Assembly (NCBI RefSeq): GCF_019457615.1
Contig: NZ_CP080414.1
Coordinates: forward strand, 277,501-341,500
Direction of reading: 5' to 3'
DNA from: Shewanella zhangzhouensis
GTDB lineage: Bacteria > Pseudomonadota > Gammaproteobacteria > Enterobacterales > Shewanellaceae
Length of the DNA: 64,000 nucleotides
The notes under the pieces were generated by a model. That model saw only the letters and a list, made by a program, of their open reading frames with translations. It searched no databases and was not told where the DNA came from. The position numbers and the translations under genes are program-made. Positions 62,643 to 64,000 of this stretch are shown in pieces (positions within the stretch are counted from its first letter, which is position 1; each line of letters starts with the position of its first letter).

Positions 62643-62656
62643 TGTTTACGATTACA
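62643..62656. promoter_or_regulatory. LacI-family operator 4 (degenerate)
   Basis: TGTTTACGATTACA; right half matches the consensus, left half differs at three bases. 25 bases before the receptor start, well placed to block transcription. Confidence 0.6.
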
Positions 62657-62681
62657 TTAATGAGAGGAGAGGGAAAACCCT

Positions 62682-64000
62682 ATGACAACAAGTAATTACA
62701 ATAAAGTTATTCGTAATCAGCGAATATTTGCAAAGTCCCTGCTGTGTCTCTCGGTACTGAGTGCCATGGGATACGCGCAAACCCCCGAGGCTGAAAAAGC
62801 AGACGAAGAGAATATCGAAGTCATTGAAATCCGGGGAATTCGTGCTTCATCTGCAGAAAACCTGTCGATAAAGCGCACCTCTGATGCCGTGGTTGATGCC
62901 ATTACCGCAGAAGACATAGGTAAGTTCCCGGACAAAAACGTTGCAGACTCGCTGCAGCGAGTGCCCGGGGTGGTTATTCAGCGCAGCGGTGGTGAAGGTG
63001 CCACTGTCAGTATCCGTGGTCTGTCATCGGATTTGACCTTCACCCAGCTCAACGGCAACTTTATCGCCTCCTCCCCCGGCGAACCTTCCCGCTCCTTCTC
63101 CTATGCCCTCATGCCATCGACCATGATTGAAAGGGTAGAGGTATTCAAATCGTCCGAGGCTCGTCTCGACGAGGGCGGCATAGGTGGTACCGTGCTGATG
63201 TACAGCCGTAAACCACTGAATATGGATAAAAACTCAGGGATTATTAACCTTGAGTACAGCAACGCCGATATCACCGACAAGTACGAACCTCAGTTCAGTG
63301 GTATCTATTCCTGGAAAAATGATGATGAAGATCTGGGCTTCCTGCTCGGCTACACCCGTCAGGACAGAACCAACCGCTCCCAGAGTGCCCGCGTCAATAT
63401 CATCAACAAAAACTTCCTCTATCAGGAGCGCAAGGACAACCAGTTGGTTGAAGGCGGCGCCAAGGGCTATGCGCCCCAGAGTATGGTGCAGGAAGTGCTG
63501 GAAGAGCAGCGCGAGCGCGAAGGTTTTCAGGTAACCACTCAGTGGCGTCCAACCGACTCACTCGAGTTCGGTATGAACTACTTCCGCTTCACCCTCGGTC
63601 AGGATTCCATTCTCAATCAGCTTGAATACCCCGAGTGGAACAACAACGATAACTTCTGGACCGATGTGCGGGTCGATGCCGAAGCCGAATACGTGACCGG
63701 GATTGATTACTCCGCCGGTACTTCAGGCTCCCAGCGTCTGTCCGCCATTCCCCGTATTAATGGTGAATACAAACGCGAAGAGTCTGTGTCAGACACCTTC
63801 GATTTCTACGCCAAGTACGAAGGCGACAATTTCAATGCCAAGCTGACCTTCGGTAAAACCGAAGCAGAGGGCGGCCCATCTGAGAAATTCCGCGCCGCTT
63901 ACTATGCCAACGAGTCGTCACTCTATTATGGCTATGATCTCTCGGGCCATAAGATGACCACTTATATGGACCCCAAGATGATTGAAAACCTGACTGCCGG
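62682..64000 (+). CDS. TonB-dependent outer-membrane receptor for mannosides, partial (3' end outside window)
   Basis: Open from 62682 to the window end (439 full codons). Signal peptide residues about 1-35 (SLLCLSVLSAMGYAQ). TonB-box-like IEVIEIRGIRASSAEN (about 47-62), then the plug: AITAEDIGKFPDKNVADSLQRVPGV and GGEGATVSIRGLSSDLTFTQLNG, and VEVFKSSEARLDEGGIGGTV. Barrel strands follow. It has the style of large carbohydrate receptors of Shewanella/Caulobacter. Two LacI operators in front tie it to the mannoside operon, so manno-oligosaccharides are the expected ligand. Confidence 0.92.
   Translation, partial: MTTSNYNKVIRNQRIFAKSLLCLSVLSAMGYAQTPEAEKADEENIEVIEIRGIRASSAENLSIKRTSDAVVDAITAEDIGKFPDKNVADSLQRVPGVVIQRSGGEGATVSIRGLSSDLTFTQLNGNFIASSPGEPSRSFSYALMPSTMIERVEVFKSSEARLDEGGIGGTVLMYSRKPLNMDKNSGIINLEYSNADITDKYEPQFSGIYSWKNDDEDLGFLLGYTRQDRTNRSQSARVNIINKNFLYQERKDNQLVEGGAKGYAPQSMVQEVLEEQREREGFQVTTQWRPTDSLEFGMNYFRFTLGQDSILNQLEYPEWNNNDNFWTDVRVDAEAEYVTGIDYSAGTSGSQRLSAIPRINGEYKREESVSDTFDFYAKYEGDNFNAKLTFGKTEAEGGPSEKFRAAYYANESSLYYGYDLSGHKMTTYMDPKMIENLTA

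Larger units (their letters stand above)
62351..62681. promoter_or_regulatory. Promoter region of the second TonB receptor
   Basis: 331 bases with no gene. AT-rich, with two LacI-type sites at 62534-62551 and 62643-62656 whose centres are 107 bases apart. GAGGAGAGGG just before the ATG at 62682 is the ribosome-binding site. Confidence 0.7.

Overview
The window looks like a chromosomal segment of a Shewanella-type marine or estuarine gammaproteobacterium. The signs are: an rRNA operon end followed by cinA; ppc and argE facing an argCBFGH cluster; the gmk-rpoZ-spoT-ridA-trmH block; large TonB-dependent receptors; and a short-type argG. The species is an inference from gene content and protein similarity recalled from memory; no search was run.

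Layout. 1-1371: the 3' end of a 23S rRNA gene, a 5S gene and a strong terminator. 1523-13039: core metabolism (cinA; a YceB-like lipoprotein coupled to ppc; argE divergent from argCBFGH). 13107-15977: a secreted sulfatase with a Ser-type active site and its radical-SAM maturase. 16189-20889: an acyl-CoA ligase with a palindromic operator, then a large orphan lipoprotein. 21030-25336: stringent response, transcription and nucleotide genes. 25524-31449: a membrane protein of unknown role, then a sugar nucleotidyltransferase overlapping a NahK-like N-acetylhexosamine 1-kinase, a divergent Lgt-family protein and an MFS transporter. 31535-33959: sulfotransferase, LysR regulator and a divergent glyoxalase-fold protein.

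34451-39267 is an accessory defence island bounded by two approx. 250-bp structured repeats in inverted orientation. It holds a nuclease carrying the D(X)20QXK motif of the MspJI group (modification-dependent), a DNA cytosine-5 methyltransferase, an HNH endonuclease with a duplicated N-terminal module and a perfect 15-bp hairpin inside its coding sequence, and a Vsr mismatch endonuclease. No transposase or integrase is visible. This is the most unusual part of the window.

39408-42976: PqiA-like membrane protein, stand-alone receiver protein, Na+/alanine symporter, YjjG phosphatase. 43264-50572: alpha-glucan uptake and debranching (TonB receptor and a lipoprotein pullulanase with three C-terminal repeats) behind a LacI-type operator whose regulator is not adjacent. 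50628-64000: an alpha-mannoside utilisation locus. Six minus-strand genes (GH92 mannosidase, FucP-type transporter, PfkB kinase, AGE-family isomerase, two more GH92) are divergent from a LacI-family regulator and a second TonB receptor that runs off the window end. The operator TGTAATCGATTACA occurs, exact or degenerate, twice in each control region. The inferred flow is: outer-membrane import of mannoglycans, exo-trimming by three GH92 lipoproteins, mannose import, isomerisation to fructose, phosphorylation to fructose-6-phosphate.
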